58,808 nucleotides of DNA from Flavobacteriaceae bacterium (GCA_028284745.1 JANQRC010000010.1:1-58808); one strand, 5' to 3'; shown: positions 8,758 to 18,589, numbered from the stretch's first letter. Numbers and translations: made by a program. The notes: generated by a model from the sequence alone, not told the origin.

Positions 8758-10100
8758 AAGTACTGCCCGATTCCGAAGACAATTCCGTTTGAGGCACCTT
8801 GGGTGATGCCATACCCATAATCAATACGAAAGGTGGCGTTGAAAATGTTCTTGTGGATGAATCGAAGGCCGACACCAGGATAGATGCGCATGTTTCGGGC
8901 ATCCCAAAAATCATTGAGGTCGCCCCCAGGATTTCGCCACGTCCCCGCATCGACAAAGGCATTGCCCTGTAGCACAAACCAGTCTTTCTCGTAAAGCGTA
9001 TGTCGATATTCAGTATTCAAGACCAAAGCTGCGGTTCCTCGGTCGATGATGTTCCCAACACCTCTTACATTCAAGTTGTTATCTACCGAAAATGGTGCGA
9101 ACGGGCTATCGTCATTGCTGGCTATCCCCAATCGGAAGCGATTGGCCCAATTGCCCTTCTCCCCAATTCTTTTGAAGTAAAAAAGGTCATTCCAACCGAT
9201 GAGAAAGTTATCTTGAAAGTCATTCTCCGAGGTCACATATTGAAAATAGAACTGACTCTTGAACCCTGAGACATACTGATAGTAATAATCAAGGTCGTCA
9301 TGTTCGTACACGAACTTCACCATCCATTTATCCAGCTCTAGAAATTGGGGAATGCTAGGGTCGGTGGCTCCACGTATGTAATCGTAGGTCTCCGTGAAGT
9401 AGTTCAGCCCCAATCGAACGTTGTTCTTGAAGTTCAGCTCGTAAAGGCCCAACACCTCAAAAGATCTGTTGGTATATACATAATCGGCAGCGCTGTTGTT
9501 CAAGAATAGTGGTTCTTCGCTGGTCCAATTCTGGTGATTTATAGCCAAGCCCAGTTGATTTGTGAATAGATACGGCGCGATGAAATTCACCCCGTAGGAA
9601 TCAAATCCATTGTTCTGGTAGAACCCGCCAAAGGCAATATTCCTTCCTAGGAAATTATAATCGTACAACCCTACTTTGTAGGCAAACTGCTCATTGTTGG
9701 CCGTCCAGATATTGACGTTGGGGATCAAGGTGAAATTCTCTTCGATATTGTAGAACACATTGTACAGATCATCGTGCGAATAGAAGACCTGGTAGTACGC
9801 ATGCGAGACACCTGCGAGTCGTTTCAACTTGGCGATGTCCTGTTGCATCTTCAATGAATCCAAGGGCTGGCCAGGCTTCACCTTGGCCAAGTTTCGCACA
9901 AAAGAAGTGCGCATCTTCTTGTTGCCCTGCACTTTTAGGTCGTAGACAATGGCCTCTTGAGAGAAAAGGGTATGCGCTGTGAGGAAGAGGCAGCAGAAAA
10001 GAGCAGTCCTAATGGCTTTGGTAATGCTGTTTGATGAGTGCCTCGGCAGGCTTGTTCTGTGGTGTGAAACGGGTATCCTTGGTCCCTCCAGATCTTTCAT
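8754..10100 (-). CDS. BamA/TamA-family outer-membrane protein (one POTRA-like domain plus beta-barrel)
   Basis: The protein of about 448 residues carries a signal peptide (AIRTALFCCLFLTAHTLFSQ), then a POTRA-like domain (VYDLKVQGNKKMRTSFVRNL and following), then a surface-antigen beta-barrel with alternating hydrophobic/aromatic strands, ending in Phe (GIGQYF), the usual C-terminal signal for barrel insertion. It is smaller than BamA itself, so it is more like the short TamA/ShlB-like proteins of Bacteroidota. The start is uncertain. ATG 10100 puts about 30 residues ahead of the hydrophobic core. A start nearer the core is possible with a rarer codon. It overlaps the GH113-like gene by some 92 bases, suggesting coupled translation. 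Confidence 0.8.
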   Translation of the reverse strand: MKDLEGPRIPVSHHRTSLPRHSSNSITKAIRTALFCCLFLTAHTLFSQEAIVYDLKVQGNKKMRTSFVRNLAKVKPGQPLDSLKMQQDIAKLKRLAGVSHAYYQVFYSHDDLYNVFYNIEENFTLIPNVNIWTANNEQFAYKVGLYDYNFLGRNIAFGGFYQNNGFDSYGVNFIAPYLFTNQLGLAINHQNWTSEEPLFLNNSAADYVYTNRSFEVLGLYELNFKNNVRLGLNYFTETYDYIRGATDPSIPQFLELDKWMVKFVYEHDDLDYYYQYVSGFKSQFYFQYVTSENDFQDNFLIGWNDLFYFKRIGEKGNWANRFRLGIASNDDSPFAPFSVDNNLNVRGVGNIIDRGTAALVLNTEYRHTLYEKDWFVLQGNAFVDAGTWRNPGGDLNDFWDARNMRIYPGVGLRFIHKNIFNATFRIDYGYGITQGASNGIVFGIGQYF

Positions 10101-11010
10101 GAGAATCGAACCACTTCCAAACAAAGCCTCCAGCAAACCAATCTTCGCCCCAAAACTCTTCATATAATGCCTGCAGTCCATTCTTTTGTGCATCAAGGTT
10201 TACATTGCTTTCTTCATAGCTGCTATCCCAGGGTTCTTTACCCGCATAATCTGTACTTCTATATCCATACTCTGTAAAAAGTACAGGACGTTTTGTCTTC
10301 TGGTAGACCTCAACGATATCTTCTTTATGTGATTGCCACCCTTGCTTCAACCTTTCAAGGCTCGGAGTACGCTCTTCCGAAAGAGGGAAATAGGCATCGA
10401 CACCCACATAATCTAGTGCTTCCCAGAAAGGCACTTTGGCAAACGCATCCCAATTCTCTGCATAGGTCAGCTTTCCGGCATAGACCTTACGGACGTTGGT
10501 TATCAATTTTTTCCAGAATTCAGGTCTGGTCGAGACAAATTTGTTCAACTCCGTACCGATGCAAAGCATCTCTGCTTTGATCTCTGTGGCAAGCTGGGCA
10601 TATTCTAGTATGAATTGCTCATAATTGGTTTCAAAGAGTTTCCAATCTTCTTCATTCTGCATCTCGATGGTCCCGGTAAACTCGCCTCGCCAGACCCAGA
10701 TCTGCGGTTTTACCATGACCTTGATGCCTTTATCGTGAAAGAACTTGGCAGTCTTGGCCACACCTTCTTTGCGCTCGCCCCACCATTGGCCAGACTCATT
10801 GAAGCGTACTTCTGGAGCGTGTATGTTTCTGATGAAGCCGAAAGGCATCAAACTTACCCAATTGGCATTCACCTCGACCACAGAGTTGGTCTGCTCCTCA
10901 TCGATCTCGTTAGGGCCGCCGACAAAACTTACCCCATTGACCATCTCGCGCTGACCGGCACAGGAGGAGAATTGAGCAATGCAAACCATTAGAAGCCAGC
11001 ATCTTTTCAT
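10009..11010 (-). CDS. GH113-like glycoside hydrolase lipoprotein
   Basis: The 333-residue protein starts with a lipoprotein signal peptide (lipobox FSSC, Cys17) and continues as a TIM-barrel of the GH113 (beta-mannanase-like) type. The segments MLCIGTELNKF (acid/base Glu) and VLFTEYGYRS (nucleophile Glu) are both present, as are VSFVGGP near the start and the aromatic GGFVWKWFD near the end. It should act in the periplasm or at the cell surface on a polysaccharide, possibly a mannan-like one; the true substrate is not shown by the sequence. It is the upstream partner of the outer-membrane protein gene in the same minus-strand unit. Confidence 0.82.
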   Translation of the reverse strand: MKRCWLLMVCIAQFSSCAGQREMVNGVSFVGGPNEIDEEQTNSVVEVNANWVSLMPFGFIRNIHAPEVRFNESGQWWGERKEGVAKTAKFFHDKGIKVMVKPQIWVWRGEFTGTIEMQNEEDWKLFETNYEQFILEYAQLATEIKAEMLCIGTELNKFVSTRPEFWKKLITNVRKVYAGKLTYAENWDAFAKVPFWEALDYVGVDAYFPLSEERTPSLERLKQGWQSHKEDIVEVYQKTKRPVLFTEYGYRSTDYAGKEPWDSSYEESNVNLDAQKNGLQALYEEFWGEDWFAGGFVWKWFDSHERSGGTKDTRFTPQNKPAEALIKQHYQSH

Positions 11011-11044
11011 GAAGAAAGGTTTTGACTTCTAAAATAGTTTTTAA

Positions 11045-11938
11045 TTAAAAGACCGCTCTTAATCCAATGTTAAAAGTCTCTCCTAGACCTGTATTTTCTC
11101 CCCGTACGAAGTTTGTGTATAATCCTTCGATGTTAAGTTCTTTGGTGAGTTGGTACTTGACACCACCACCCAAGGCCGTGAAGTCCTGATCAAAATCGCT
11201 CCCCAAGTCCAATAATTGTGAATGCTGAACCAAACCCAATACGGTAAACTTCGAACTAGGGAAGTAACTTAAGAACACACCAGGTGTCAATCGCAAGCTG
11301 TTGTTGGCAAAGCTGTCTTCTTCATCCCCAAAGTTCAGCTCCGAATTCAATTCTGCGAATATTTGCCAGTCTCCACCCGCAAAGGTGTGGTCATAGAAGA
11401 AGCGATTCTGCCAGATAAAGCCGTTTTGATCTAAAAAGACCCCAGCATTGTCATTGATCGGAGCGAAGTCTTCCGTTTCATTATCGACCAAAGGAATGAA
11501 AAGCGAGGACTGAATCGAAAAGTTTCCCACATTCTTGAACGGAACAAACTTGACAGACGGCGCTATAGAAGTAAAGCCAGAGCGTGCTGTACCGAACTCG
11601 CCATCAAATTGAAACACCTCCAAGGCATCTCTATTGGCCACCACATTAGAGCGAAACTCGAGGATCAACCCCAAATTCACCCGCTTATTTTCGGAAACCC
11701 CAGTATAAGCTTCTAAGGTAGAGGTGAAGAACGTCTGCCTAGGTTCTCTACCATCTGAAAATGTACTCTCAGTTTGGGTATATAAGTTGTTGAACCATTT
11801 CAGGTCATATTGTCCCTTCCCGATCAATTTGGAAGGCGTCAAGGTTTGGATCACCGACCCTGTTTGATCATCATCATCTTGCGCATAGGCAACAAAAGTT
11901 CCTAACGCTAGTGCCAGCGTAACAATTTTCTTTTTCAT
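11045..11938 (-). CDS. Outer-membrane beta-barrel protein of unknown function
   Basis: The 297-residue protein has a clean signal peptide (MKKKIVTLALALGTFVAYAQ) followed by an acidic stretch and then many amphipathic strands typical of a transmembrane beta-barrel; it ends in Phe (FNIGLRAVF). I do not recognise the family with certainty; it looks like the transporter-like or phenol-pathway MetA-like barrels seen in Bacteroidota. It lies 34 bases before the GH113-like gene and 29 bases after the DUF547 gene in the direction of transcription, so these four minus-strand genes may form one operon. Confidence 0.7.
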   Translation of the reverse strand: MKKKIVTLALALGTFVAYAQDDDDQTGSVIQTLTPSKLIGKGQYDLKWFNNLYTQTESTFSDGREPRQTFFTSTLEAYTGVSENKRVNLGLILEFRSNVVANRDALEVFQFDGEFGTARSGFTSIAPSVKFVPFKNVGNFSIQSSLFIPLVDNETEDFAPINDNAGVFLDQNGFIWQNRFFYDHTFAGGDWQIFAELNSELNFGDEEDSFANNSLRLTPGVFLSYFPSSKFTVLGLVQHSQLLDLGSDFDQDFTALGGGVKYQLTKELNIEGLYTNFVRGENTGLGETFNIGLRAVF

Positions 11939-11967
11939 AATACGTTGTGTTAGTTAGTGTTTGGTTT

Positions 11968-12681
11968 CTATTTGGAATTCAAGCGCCAATCGTAGGCATA
12001 GTAAGAAGTTTTATAATCTGAGGGGATGGATCGCTCACGGTATTTGTTGGCAAACTCGATCAAAGTTTGACCATTTTGTGTGAAATCCTGGCTGTACCAT
12101 TCCATGATCTGCGAGAATTGTACACGCTTCTTCTTGTCGTTCACTCTCAAGAATTTTGAATCGTTGATGGCTAATTGGGTCTGCTTTGTCAATTGTGAAT
12201 CCAGGCTTTCTGGCCTGTATGCTTGCGGAATGATCGGTGGGCAGCCTAAGCCAGCACAGACGAGCACAAAATGAAACCGTGCATCGTCGAATTTTCCTCG
12301 AAGTTGTTTGTTCTCAATATCATTCAATGTGATGCGCTTCCCTCCAAGCTGATAGGTCATCTTGTCAAAGAATCCTTTGATATCTAGAGGTGATCGGGTC
12401 GGATAATTGTCGACAATACCTTTGATCACCGAGACATTATAGGCATTGATCCAAAATGCCTGGTAGTTTTTAGCGTTGCTCGCACTTACGGAAATACCTT
12501 TGGCCACACCAAGTATCTCTTCTAAAAGTGAAGGGTCTGATCGGATAGCAGCATAGTCTATCTTTCCATTACTTACATGTTGCTTCAGTAACTGATCGGT
12601 CTTGTCTAAAAAATCATTCAACGATTGTCCTTGGGCAGTTAGACCGAACAATATTGCCAGTATTACAAGTGTCTTTTTCAT
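11968..12681 (-). CDS. DUF547 domain protein, secreted
   Basis: The 237-residue protein has a signal peptide (MKKTLVILAILFGLTAQGQS) without a lipobox, so it is probably periplasmic. The rest is a DUF547 domain with FWINAYNVSVIKGIVDNYP and HFVLVCAGLGCPPI, the same two hallmark regions as in the lipoprotein at 7077-7979. Function is unknown. It is the first gene of the minus-strand group. The 279 bases between it and the divergent FAD oxidoreductase gene must hold both promoters; for the plus strand, TATCTTTA at 12920-12927 is a 7-of-8 match to the -7 consensus. Confidence 0.83.
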   Translation of the reverse strand: MKKTLVILAILFGLTAQGQSLNDFLDKTDQLLKQHVSNGKIDYAAIRSDPSLLEEILGVAKGISVSASNAKNYQAFWINAYNVSVIKGIVDNYPTRSPLDIKGFFDKMTYQLGGKRITLNDIENKQLRGKFDDARFHFVLVCAGLGCPPIIPQAYRPESLDSQLTKQTQLAINDSKFLRVNDKKKRVQFSQIMEWYSQDFTQNGQTLIEFANKYRERSIPSDYKTSYYAYDWRLNSK

Positions 12682-12960
12682 GCGTTAATATTTATTGTTT
12701 CTCAATGGTCATATGGAACGTCCAAATTATCTTTTTCAATGTTGGTCTTATGATATGACGAATGCTCTGTCGCAAGACCCCTTAGGGAACTTACAAGAAA
12801 TACCAAACTTTTAATTCATTGATTTTCAAAAGGAAGCAGTGTCTCAAAAACAAACTCATCCTTACAGCCCAGCCTTCAATTTAAATCCATTCTAAATACA
12901 TGCACATCCATTAAGTTCTTATCTTTAAGAGCGACTCACCAACACATCAACCCAACAATT

Positions 12961-14256
12961 ATGGAGCATATTGTCATTATCGGAAATGGCATTTCAGGAA
13001 TCACGGCCGCGAGGCATATCCGAAAACTTTCTGACAAGCAGATCACTGTCGTTTCTGCCGAAACTGATCACTTCTTCTCACGTACTGCTTTGATGTATGT
13101 CTATATGGGGCACATGCAGTGGGAACACATCCAACCTTACGAGAACTGGTTCTGGGAGAAGAACAATATCCAATTGCGTCGTGGTTACGTCAATGAGGTA
13201 GATACAGCGAACAAAAAACTGGTATTGGACAACTATGCCACCATCCATTATGACAAGCTGATCATTGCTACTGGTTCTAAGCCCAACAAGTTTGGGTGGC
13301 CAGGTCAGGATCTGCAGGGCGTGCAAGGGCTATATTCGGCTCAGGACCTGGAAACTTTAGAGCAAAACACAAAGGACATCAACCGCGCCGTGATCGTGGG
13401 AGGTGGGCTGATCGGCATCGAACTGGCTGAAATGCTAAGGAGTCGAAACATTCCCGTTATCTTCTTGGTGAGAGAGACCAGTTTCTGGAATGGTGTACTA
13501 CCCTCTGGCGAATCTGAAATGATCAACAAGCATATTCTCGAACATCATATTGATCTGCGCTTAGGCGCGAATCTCGAAGAGATCATCGCTGATGAGAACG
13601 GGCGAGCAAAAGCCATCAAGATCCAGGAGACAGGGGAGGTCATCCCTTGCGAATTGGTGGGTCTTACCGCTGGTGTCTCTCCAAATATCAGTTTCCTTCA
13701 AGAATCTGATATCGAGACTGGGCATGGTATAAAAGTGAATCGCCATTTGGAAACCAACGTCCCAGACGTTTATGCTATCGGCGACTGTGCCGAGCAGCAT
13801 GAGCCCATCGGGAATCGAAGACCTATCGAAGCTGTATGGTACACAGGCCGGATGATGGGCGAGACCGTGGCGCAAACCATCTGCGGCAACAAAACACCGT
13901 ACAACCCCGGGCACTGGTTCAATTCAGCCAAATTCTTAGACATTGAATACCAAACCTACGGTTGGGTACATTCTGACCTCAGAAAACCTGAATACGAACA
14001 ACATTTTCATTGGATGCACAAAGATGCAAAGAAGTGTATCACTGTAGCAATTCACAAGGATTCTGGTGAATTCTTAGGCATCAACACCTTTGGCATCCGC
14101 ATGCGCCACGAGACGTTTGACCAATGGCTGACCGAAAAACGTTCGGCAGACTATGTGATGGAACATTTGAAAGAAGCCAACTTCGACCCTGAGTTCTTCG
14201 CAAAACACGAAAAAGAAATCCTTCAAGCCTACAAAAACCAACTAGTAACCGCATAA
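12961..14256 (+). CDS. FAD-dependent pyridine nucleotide oxidoreductase
   Basis: The 431-residue flavoprotein has an FAD-binding fold at the N terminus (VIIGNGISGITAARHIRK), an NAD(P)H-binding GxGxxG fold in the middle (AVIVGGGLIGIELAEMLRSR, about residues 143-162) and the second FAD motif DVYAIGDCAE. It resembles the NirB N-terminal and ferredoxin/rubredoxin reductase-like group. No redox-active CxxC pair is seen at the usual disulfide-reductase place. The next gene, 3 bases downstream, encodes a membrane protein with iron-sulfur clusters, so the pair probably passes electrons from NAD(P)H to a membrane partner. Substrate and direction are unknown. Confidence 0.85.
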   Translation: MEHIVIIGNGISGITAARHIRKLSDKQITVVSAETDHFFSRTALMYVYMGHMQWEHIQPYENWFWEKNNIQLRRGYVNEVDTANKKLVLDNYATIHYDKLIIATGSKPNKFGWPGQDLQGVQGLYSAQDLETLEQNTKDINRAVIVGGGLIGIELAEMLRSRNIPVIFLVRETSFWNGVLPSGESEMINKHILEHHIDLRLGANLEEIIADENGRAKAIKIQETGEVIPCELVGLTAGVSPNISFLQESDIETGHGIKVNRHLETNVPDVYAIGDCAEQHEPIGNRRPIEAVWYTGRMMGETVAQTICGNKTPYNPGHWFNSAKFLDIEYQTYGWVHSDLRKPEYEQHFHWMHKDAKKCITVAIHKDSGEFLGINTFGIRMRHETFDQWLTEKRSADYVMEHLKEANFDPEFFAKHEKEILQAYKNQLVTA

Positions 14257-14259
14257 GTT

Positions 14260-15861
14260 ATGAGCAACAAGATCGATCATACCATGTCGTTGGCCAACCC
14301 AACGCCTGCTATCAGCAATCAACAAAAGATCGGGTTAGGTCTGGGACTCACAGGACTCTTCATAGTACTCGTTGGAATCTTTAATGTGAATCTGCCCAGT
14401 GCTACAGCCTTCCTTACCATAGGAATCCTACTACTATCTGCCGGAATCATTATCTATGCCCGAGCATTGTACGCACATCATCCTGAAGGCATTAAGAACA
14501 ACCATGTTTGGACGAAGTCTGTCTCTAGCCGTGGTTTTTGGGGATGGGCAGCAGGTGTGCTACTCACTACCTTCTACATCATTTTGTATTTCTATCCTCA
14601 GTATCTCGGATTGGGAAGTGACGGGAAAGCCAATACAGGTGTCGTGGCATTATTTGACCCACTCAGCTATTTGCTAAAAGGGCAACCTGCCAGTCAATGG
14701 TTCGTATACGGAACACTCTACACCGTGGCCATTTTGGCCTTCGGCTATAAGTTCATCTTGAAATACCGACACAACAAGTATCAAGTGGTGCGTACTATCT
14801 CGGTGATGTTCTTCCAACTAGGATTTGCCTTTTTGATCCCCGAGATCATGAGCGGTCTGAACAACGCACCCAACGCCCCCATTCCTTTCTACGACCTGAA
14901 GAACATGTGGCCATTAAATTATTACCTGTTCTACGACTGGAATATCAAAGCATTGCTGAATAGCGGTGTTATCGGAACCGCCATGTTGGTATTTGGTGTA
15001 TTGACCATATTTGTCATATCTCCAGTACTCACCTACTTCTACGGGAAGCGCTGGTACTGCAGCTGGGTCTGTGGTTGTGGTGGGCTCGCCGAGACTGCTG
15101 GAGACGCCTTCCGCCAACTTTCAAGCAAGAAGTTGAGTGCCTGGAAGTTTGAGCGTTGGTCCATTCACACCGTACTGGTATTTGCCGTGTTGATGACGGT
15201 GGCCACCGTATATACTTTTCTCGGAAAAAATCCGGAGTTGAGCATCATTACCCGGAATCAATTCACTTGGTTCGTGGTGTTGTTCTTGGGTGCTGTACTT
15301 TCGGTCCTGCTCATCTTCAAAAGGAAATCGTTTGACAAAGATGCCAAGTTCACGGCAGCTTCCATATTTGTAGTAATGGTCGGCATGTTGCTGTTGAATC
15401 ACTTTGCAGGCGAGAAGAATGTGTTCTTCTTTCCAGATCACAAGTTGCAAAAGTCTTATGGTTTTTTAATTGGAGCTGTGTTCTCAGGTGTTGTGGGTAC
15501 TGGCTTCTATCCTATCCTTGGCAATCGGGTATGGTGTAGGTTTGGTTGTCCCATGGCTGCCATCTTGGGGATTCAACAGCGCTTGTTCTCTCGATTCAGA
15601 ATTACGACCAACGGAGGCCAGTGCATCTCCTGCGGCAACTGCTCTACCTACTGCGAGATGGGCATCGATGTGCGCAGCTATGCACAGAAGGGCCAAAATA
15701 TTGTACGTGCCTCTTGTGTAGGTTGCGGCATCTGTTCAGCGGTTTGCCCTAGAGGCGTTCTGAAACTGGAAAATGGGAAGGAAGAAGGACGCATCAACAG
15801 TGATGCTGTCTTGCTAGGAAATGATGTAGACCTACTTGACCTCATCCAGCAGAAGAACTAA
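14260..15861 (+). CDS. Membrane 4Fe-4S ferredoxin-type protein (NapH/CcoG-like)
   Basis: The 533-residue protein has about eight hydrophobic helices. Cys-rich stretches lie on loops: WYCSWVCGCGGLAE in the middle, CRFGCP, then two classic 4Fe-4S ferredoxin motifs, CISCGNCSTYC and CVGCGICSAVCP, near the C terminus. The layout recalls NapH, NosR C-terminal and CcoG-type membrane electron carriers. Its partner is the FAD oxidoreductase encoded immediately upstream. The ATG of the next gene overlaps this stop codon (TAATG). The electron acceptor is unknown. Confidence 0.85.
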   Translation: MSNKIDHTMSLANPTPAISNQQKIGLGLGLTGLFIVLVGIFNVNLPSATAFLTIGILLLSAGIIIYARALYAHHPEGIKNNHVWTKSVSSRGFWGWAAGVLLTTFYIILYFYPQYLGLGSDGKANTGVVALFDPLSYLLKGQPASQWFVYGTLYTVAILAFGYKFILKYRHNKYQVVRTISVMFFQLGFAFLIPEIMSGLNNAPNAPIPFYDLKNMWPLNYYLFYDWNIKALLNSGVIGTAMLVFGVLTIFVISPVLTYFYGKRWYCSWVCGCGGLAETAGDAFRQLSSKKLSAWKFERWSIHTVLVFAVLMTVATVYTFLGKNPELSIITRNQFTWFVVLFLGAVLSVLLIFKRKSFDKDAKFTAASIFVVMVGMLLLNHFAGEKNVFFFPDHKLQKSYGFLIGAVFSGVVGTGFYPILGNRVWCRFGCPMAAILGIQQRLFSRFRITTNGGQCISCGNCSTYCEMGIDVRSYAQKGQNIVRASCVGCGICSAVCPRGVLKLENGKEEGRINSDAVLLGNDVDLLDLIQQKN

Positions 15862-16346
15862 TGTTTCGCTTGTTTTCCATAAGTCTACTGATGCTGCTCC
15901 TCGCCGAAGAAGAACGTATGTACGTTAAAAACTATCATGACAACGGAAAGCTCAAAGAGGAAGGTTGGCTAGTTGGCCAATTCAAAGTAGCCTACTGGAA
16001 ATTCTACCATGCCAATGGAGAACTTCAAAAAGAAGGGCATTTTGAGAATGACCTAGCCGAAAACTATTGGTATTTTTATGCCCCTAACGGTAGAAAACTG
16101 ATGGAAGGCCACTTCGAAGAAGGAAAGAAGTGCGACTGGTGGCTCTTCTATGATGACCAAGGTCATGTGAATCACAAGTGCCAACTCAAAGACGGAGTAA
16201 AAAACGGATATTGCCTCAAATACCAAGATGAAAAACTTACTTCAGCAGAGAAATACAGTAATGGCAGGAAAGTCAACGAATGGTTTGACTTCAGAAGTTT
16301 TAAACGGGATAACAACCTTAGGAATCTAAGAAGTGGCCAACATTAA
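15861..16346 (+). CDS. MORN-repeat protein of the YwqK-like group
   Basis: The 161-residue protein has a short hydrophobic N terminus (LFSISLLMLLLA), then four or more repeats of the MORN/YwqK type: YHDNGKLKEEG, YHANGELQKEG, YAPNGRKLMEG and YDDQGHVNHK, each followed by a short G-x-W/Y segment. Such repeats form an elongated beta sheet. The function is unknown. It overlaps the ferredoxin-type gene by one base and the next glycosyltransferase gene by 14 bases, so it is part of the same transcript. Confidence 0.78.
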   Translation: MFRLFSISLLMLLLAEEERMYVKNYHDNGKLKEEGWLVGQFKVAYWKFYHANGELQKEGHFENDLAENYWYFYAPNGRKLMEGHFEEGKKCDWWLFYDDQGHVNHKCQLKDGVKNGYCLKYQDEKLTSAEKYSNGRKVNEWFDFRSFKRDNNLRNLRSGQH

Positions 16347-17022
16347 AGTGATCATCCCCGCCTACAATGAGGCAGACTCTATTGCTCATGTCATCAACGA
16401 AATCCCTGACCAAGTGGATGAGATCATCGTGGTGAACAACAACTCCACAGACGATACCGTAAAAAATGCTGAGGCTGCCGGAGCCATAGTACTGACCGAA
16501 ACCCAACGTGGTTACGGACACGCCTGCCTAAAGGGAATGCATCATATAGCCGAGCAGTCCGAGAAGCCAGACATTATCGTATTTATAGACGGAGACTATT
16601 CTGATCATCCGGAAGAACTGACCAAAGTAGTAACACCTATCATCGAAGAAGACCTAGATATGGTGATCGGTGCACGCGTGGCTTCACTCAGAGAAAAGGG
16701 CTCAATGACACCACAGCAGGTATTCGGGAATTGGTTGGCCACATTCTTGATGAAACTGCTGTTCAATGCACGTTTCACAGACCTTGGCCCATTTAGAGCG
16801 ATCAAATATGACAAGCTGCTTTCTCTTGAAATGGAAGACAAGACGTACGGTTGGACAGTTGAAATGCAACTCAAAGCGTTAAAGAAAAAGCTGAAATACA
16901 AAGAAATACCCGTTCGCTACAAGAAAAGAATTGGGGTCTCAAAAGTTTCAGGTACGGTAAAAGGTACTATATTTGCGGGCGTAAAAATCATTGGTTGGAT
17001 CCTAAAATATAGTTTTAAGTGA
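16333..17022 (+). CDS. Glycosyltransferase family 2, dolichyl/undecaprenyl-phosphate sugar transferase-like
   Basis: The 229-residue enzyme shows VIIPAYNEADSIAHVI, the donor motif IIVVNNNSTDDTV, GYGHACLKGM and the DxD-like IVFIDGDYSDHPEEL. This pattern belongs to the DPM1-like GT2 group, which loads a sugar from a nucleotide donor onto a polyprenyl phosphate. It lacks a C-terminal membrane domain. The start is GTG at 16333, inside the end of the preceding gene. Its neighbours are another GT2 and a multi-span mannosyltransferase-like protein that could use a lipid-linked sugar, which supports a shared glycolipid or glycan pathway. Confidence 0.85.
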   Translation: MANIKVIIPAYNEADSIAHVINEIPDQVDEIIVVNNNSTDDTVKNAEAAGAIVLTETQRGYGHACLKGMHHIAEQSEKPDIIVFIDGDYSDHPEELTKVVTPIIEEDLDMVIGARVASLREKGSMTPQQVFGNWLATFLMKLLFNARFTDLGPFRAIKYDKLLSLEMEDKTYGWTVEMQLKALKKKLKYKEIPVRYKKRIGVSKVSGTVKGTIFAGVKIIGWILKYSFK

Positions 17023-18548
17023 TGTTGTCTAACGACGTCCTATATACCATCAGTTTTGGGCTGCTCATCATCTATGTCATTGCATTGGTGCTCATTTTCT
17101 CGTACGCCATCTCGCAGTTGAACTTGCTCTTCAATTACCTGCGTGCCGAAAAGCATGAGAAAGACGCTCCTCAATTCGACCTAAGCAATCCGGCTGAAAT
17201 TCCCCATGTGACCATTCAACTTCCTGTTTTCAATGAATTGTATGTCATGGAGCGCCTGTTGAACTGTATGGGCGAGATCAATTATCCTAAAGACAAGTTG
17301 GAGATCCAGGTATTAGACGATTCTACGGACGAAGAAGCACTTCGTATCACTGCCAGAGGCATACAAGAGCTCAAGGACAAAGGAATCGACGCACAGCATA
17401 TCTGCCGCGAGAGCCGAGAAGGCTTTAAAGCAGGAGCGCTCAAAGAAGGTCTGAAGACCGCCAAAGGAGAATATGTGGCTGTGTTCGATGCAGATTTTTT
17501 GCCTGGCCAGGACTGGCTTCACAGGACTGTTCCGTATTTCAAAGACCCTGAGATCGGTGTCGTACAAACGCGATGGGGACACATCAATCGTGATTATTCA
17601 TTACTGACCAAAGTGCAAGCCTTTGCTTTGGATGCACACTTCACCCTAGAGCAAGTGGGACGAAACAGCCAAGGTCATTTCATCAATTTTAACGGCACAG
17701 CTGGCATTTGGCGTAAAGAGTGCATCTTCGACGCTGGAAACTGGCAAGGTGATACGTTGACCGAAGACCTAGACCTCAGCTATCGCTCTCAATTAAAGGG
17801 CTGGAAATTCAAATATTTGGAGGATGTGGAAACTCCTGCAGAGCTTCCTATCGTGATCAGTGCAGCACGCTCGCAACAATTCCGGTGGAACAAGGGTGGT
17901 GCCGAGAATTTCCGGAAGATGGCAAATGAGGTCATCAATAATAAGAACATTCCGTTCAAGACCAAGGTACATGGCATACTGCATCTGCTGAACAGCACCA
18001 TGTTCTTGAATGTGTTGATCGTAGCGGTGTTGAGCATCCCCATGCTATATGTAAAGAACTATTACGAAGACTTGCAAGGATACTTCATTGCCATGAGCTT
18101 CTTTGTGATCAGCACGATCATCTTCTTTATCTGCTACTGGTTCATGTTCAAGAAGATGCGCAAAGGCGGTATCGAAGGCTTTATCGACTATGTGAAGATG
18201 TTCTTTACGTTCTTCTCTGTCGCCATGGGCTTTTCGTTGCACAATTCGGTGGCTGTGATCGAAGGCCATATTGGCAAGCGCAGCGAGTTTGTCCGTACGC
18301 CCAAATTCAACATCAAGAAGTTCAAAGACAACTGGAAGCACAACAAATACCTGCGTAAGCGCCCTTCAGCCAATGTGGTATTAGAAGGATTTTTGATGCT
18401 GTACTTCGGCTTTGGGATGGCCAGCGCGTATCTTGTCAAAGATTGGATCGGTGCCTCACAGTACGATTTCGGGCTATTTCCTTTCCATCTGATGCTCTTC
18501 ATCGGCTTTGGCTTTGTCTTCTTTCAGTCGTTGAAGTCTAAAGTATAG
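17019..18548 (+). CDS. Membrane glycosyltransferase family 2, cellulose synthase-like
   Basis: The 509-residue processive-type GT2 has one N-terminal helix (LYTISFGLLIIYVIALVLIF), a cytoplasmic catalytic domain and about four C-terminal helices. The catalytic series is complete: VLDDSTDEEA, VFDADFLPG, TEDLDLSYR and QQFRWNKGG (the D, DxD, TED and QxxRW motifs). Such proteins make beta-linked glucans, mannans or glycolipids in the inner membrane. No c-di-GMP-binding PilZ domain is seen. The gene overlaps the preceding GT2 by 4 bases. Confidence 0.88.
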   Translation: MMLSNDVLYTISFGLLIIYVIALVLIFSYAISQLNLLFNYLRAEKHEKDAPQFDLSNPAEIPHVTIQLPVFNELYVMERLLNCMGEINYPKDKLEIQVLDDSTDEEALRITARGIQELKDKGIDAQHICRESREGFKAGALKEGLKTAKGEYVAVFDADFLPGQDWLHRTVPYFKDPEIGVVQTRWGHINRDYSLLTKVQAFALDAHFTLEQVGRNSQGHFINFNGTAGIWRKECIFDAGNWQGDTLTEDLDLSYRSQLKGWKFKYLEDVETPAELPIVISAARSQQFRWNKGGAENFRKMANEVINNKNIPFKTKVHGILHLLNSTMFLNVLIVAVLSIPMLYVKNYYEDLQGYFIAMSFFVISTIIFFICYWFMFKKMRKGGIEGFIDYVKMFFTFFSVAMGFSLHNSVAVIEGHIGKRSEFVRTPKFNIKKFKDNWKHNKYLRKRPSANVVLEGFLMLYFGFGMASAYLVKDWIGASQYDFGLFPFHLMLFIGFGFVFFQSLKSKV

Positions 18549-18589
18549 TTTTTGGGGTTGTACGCTTTCGACCGTACCTTAGCAACAGC

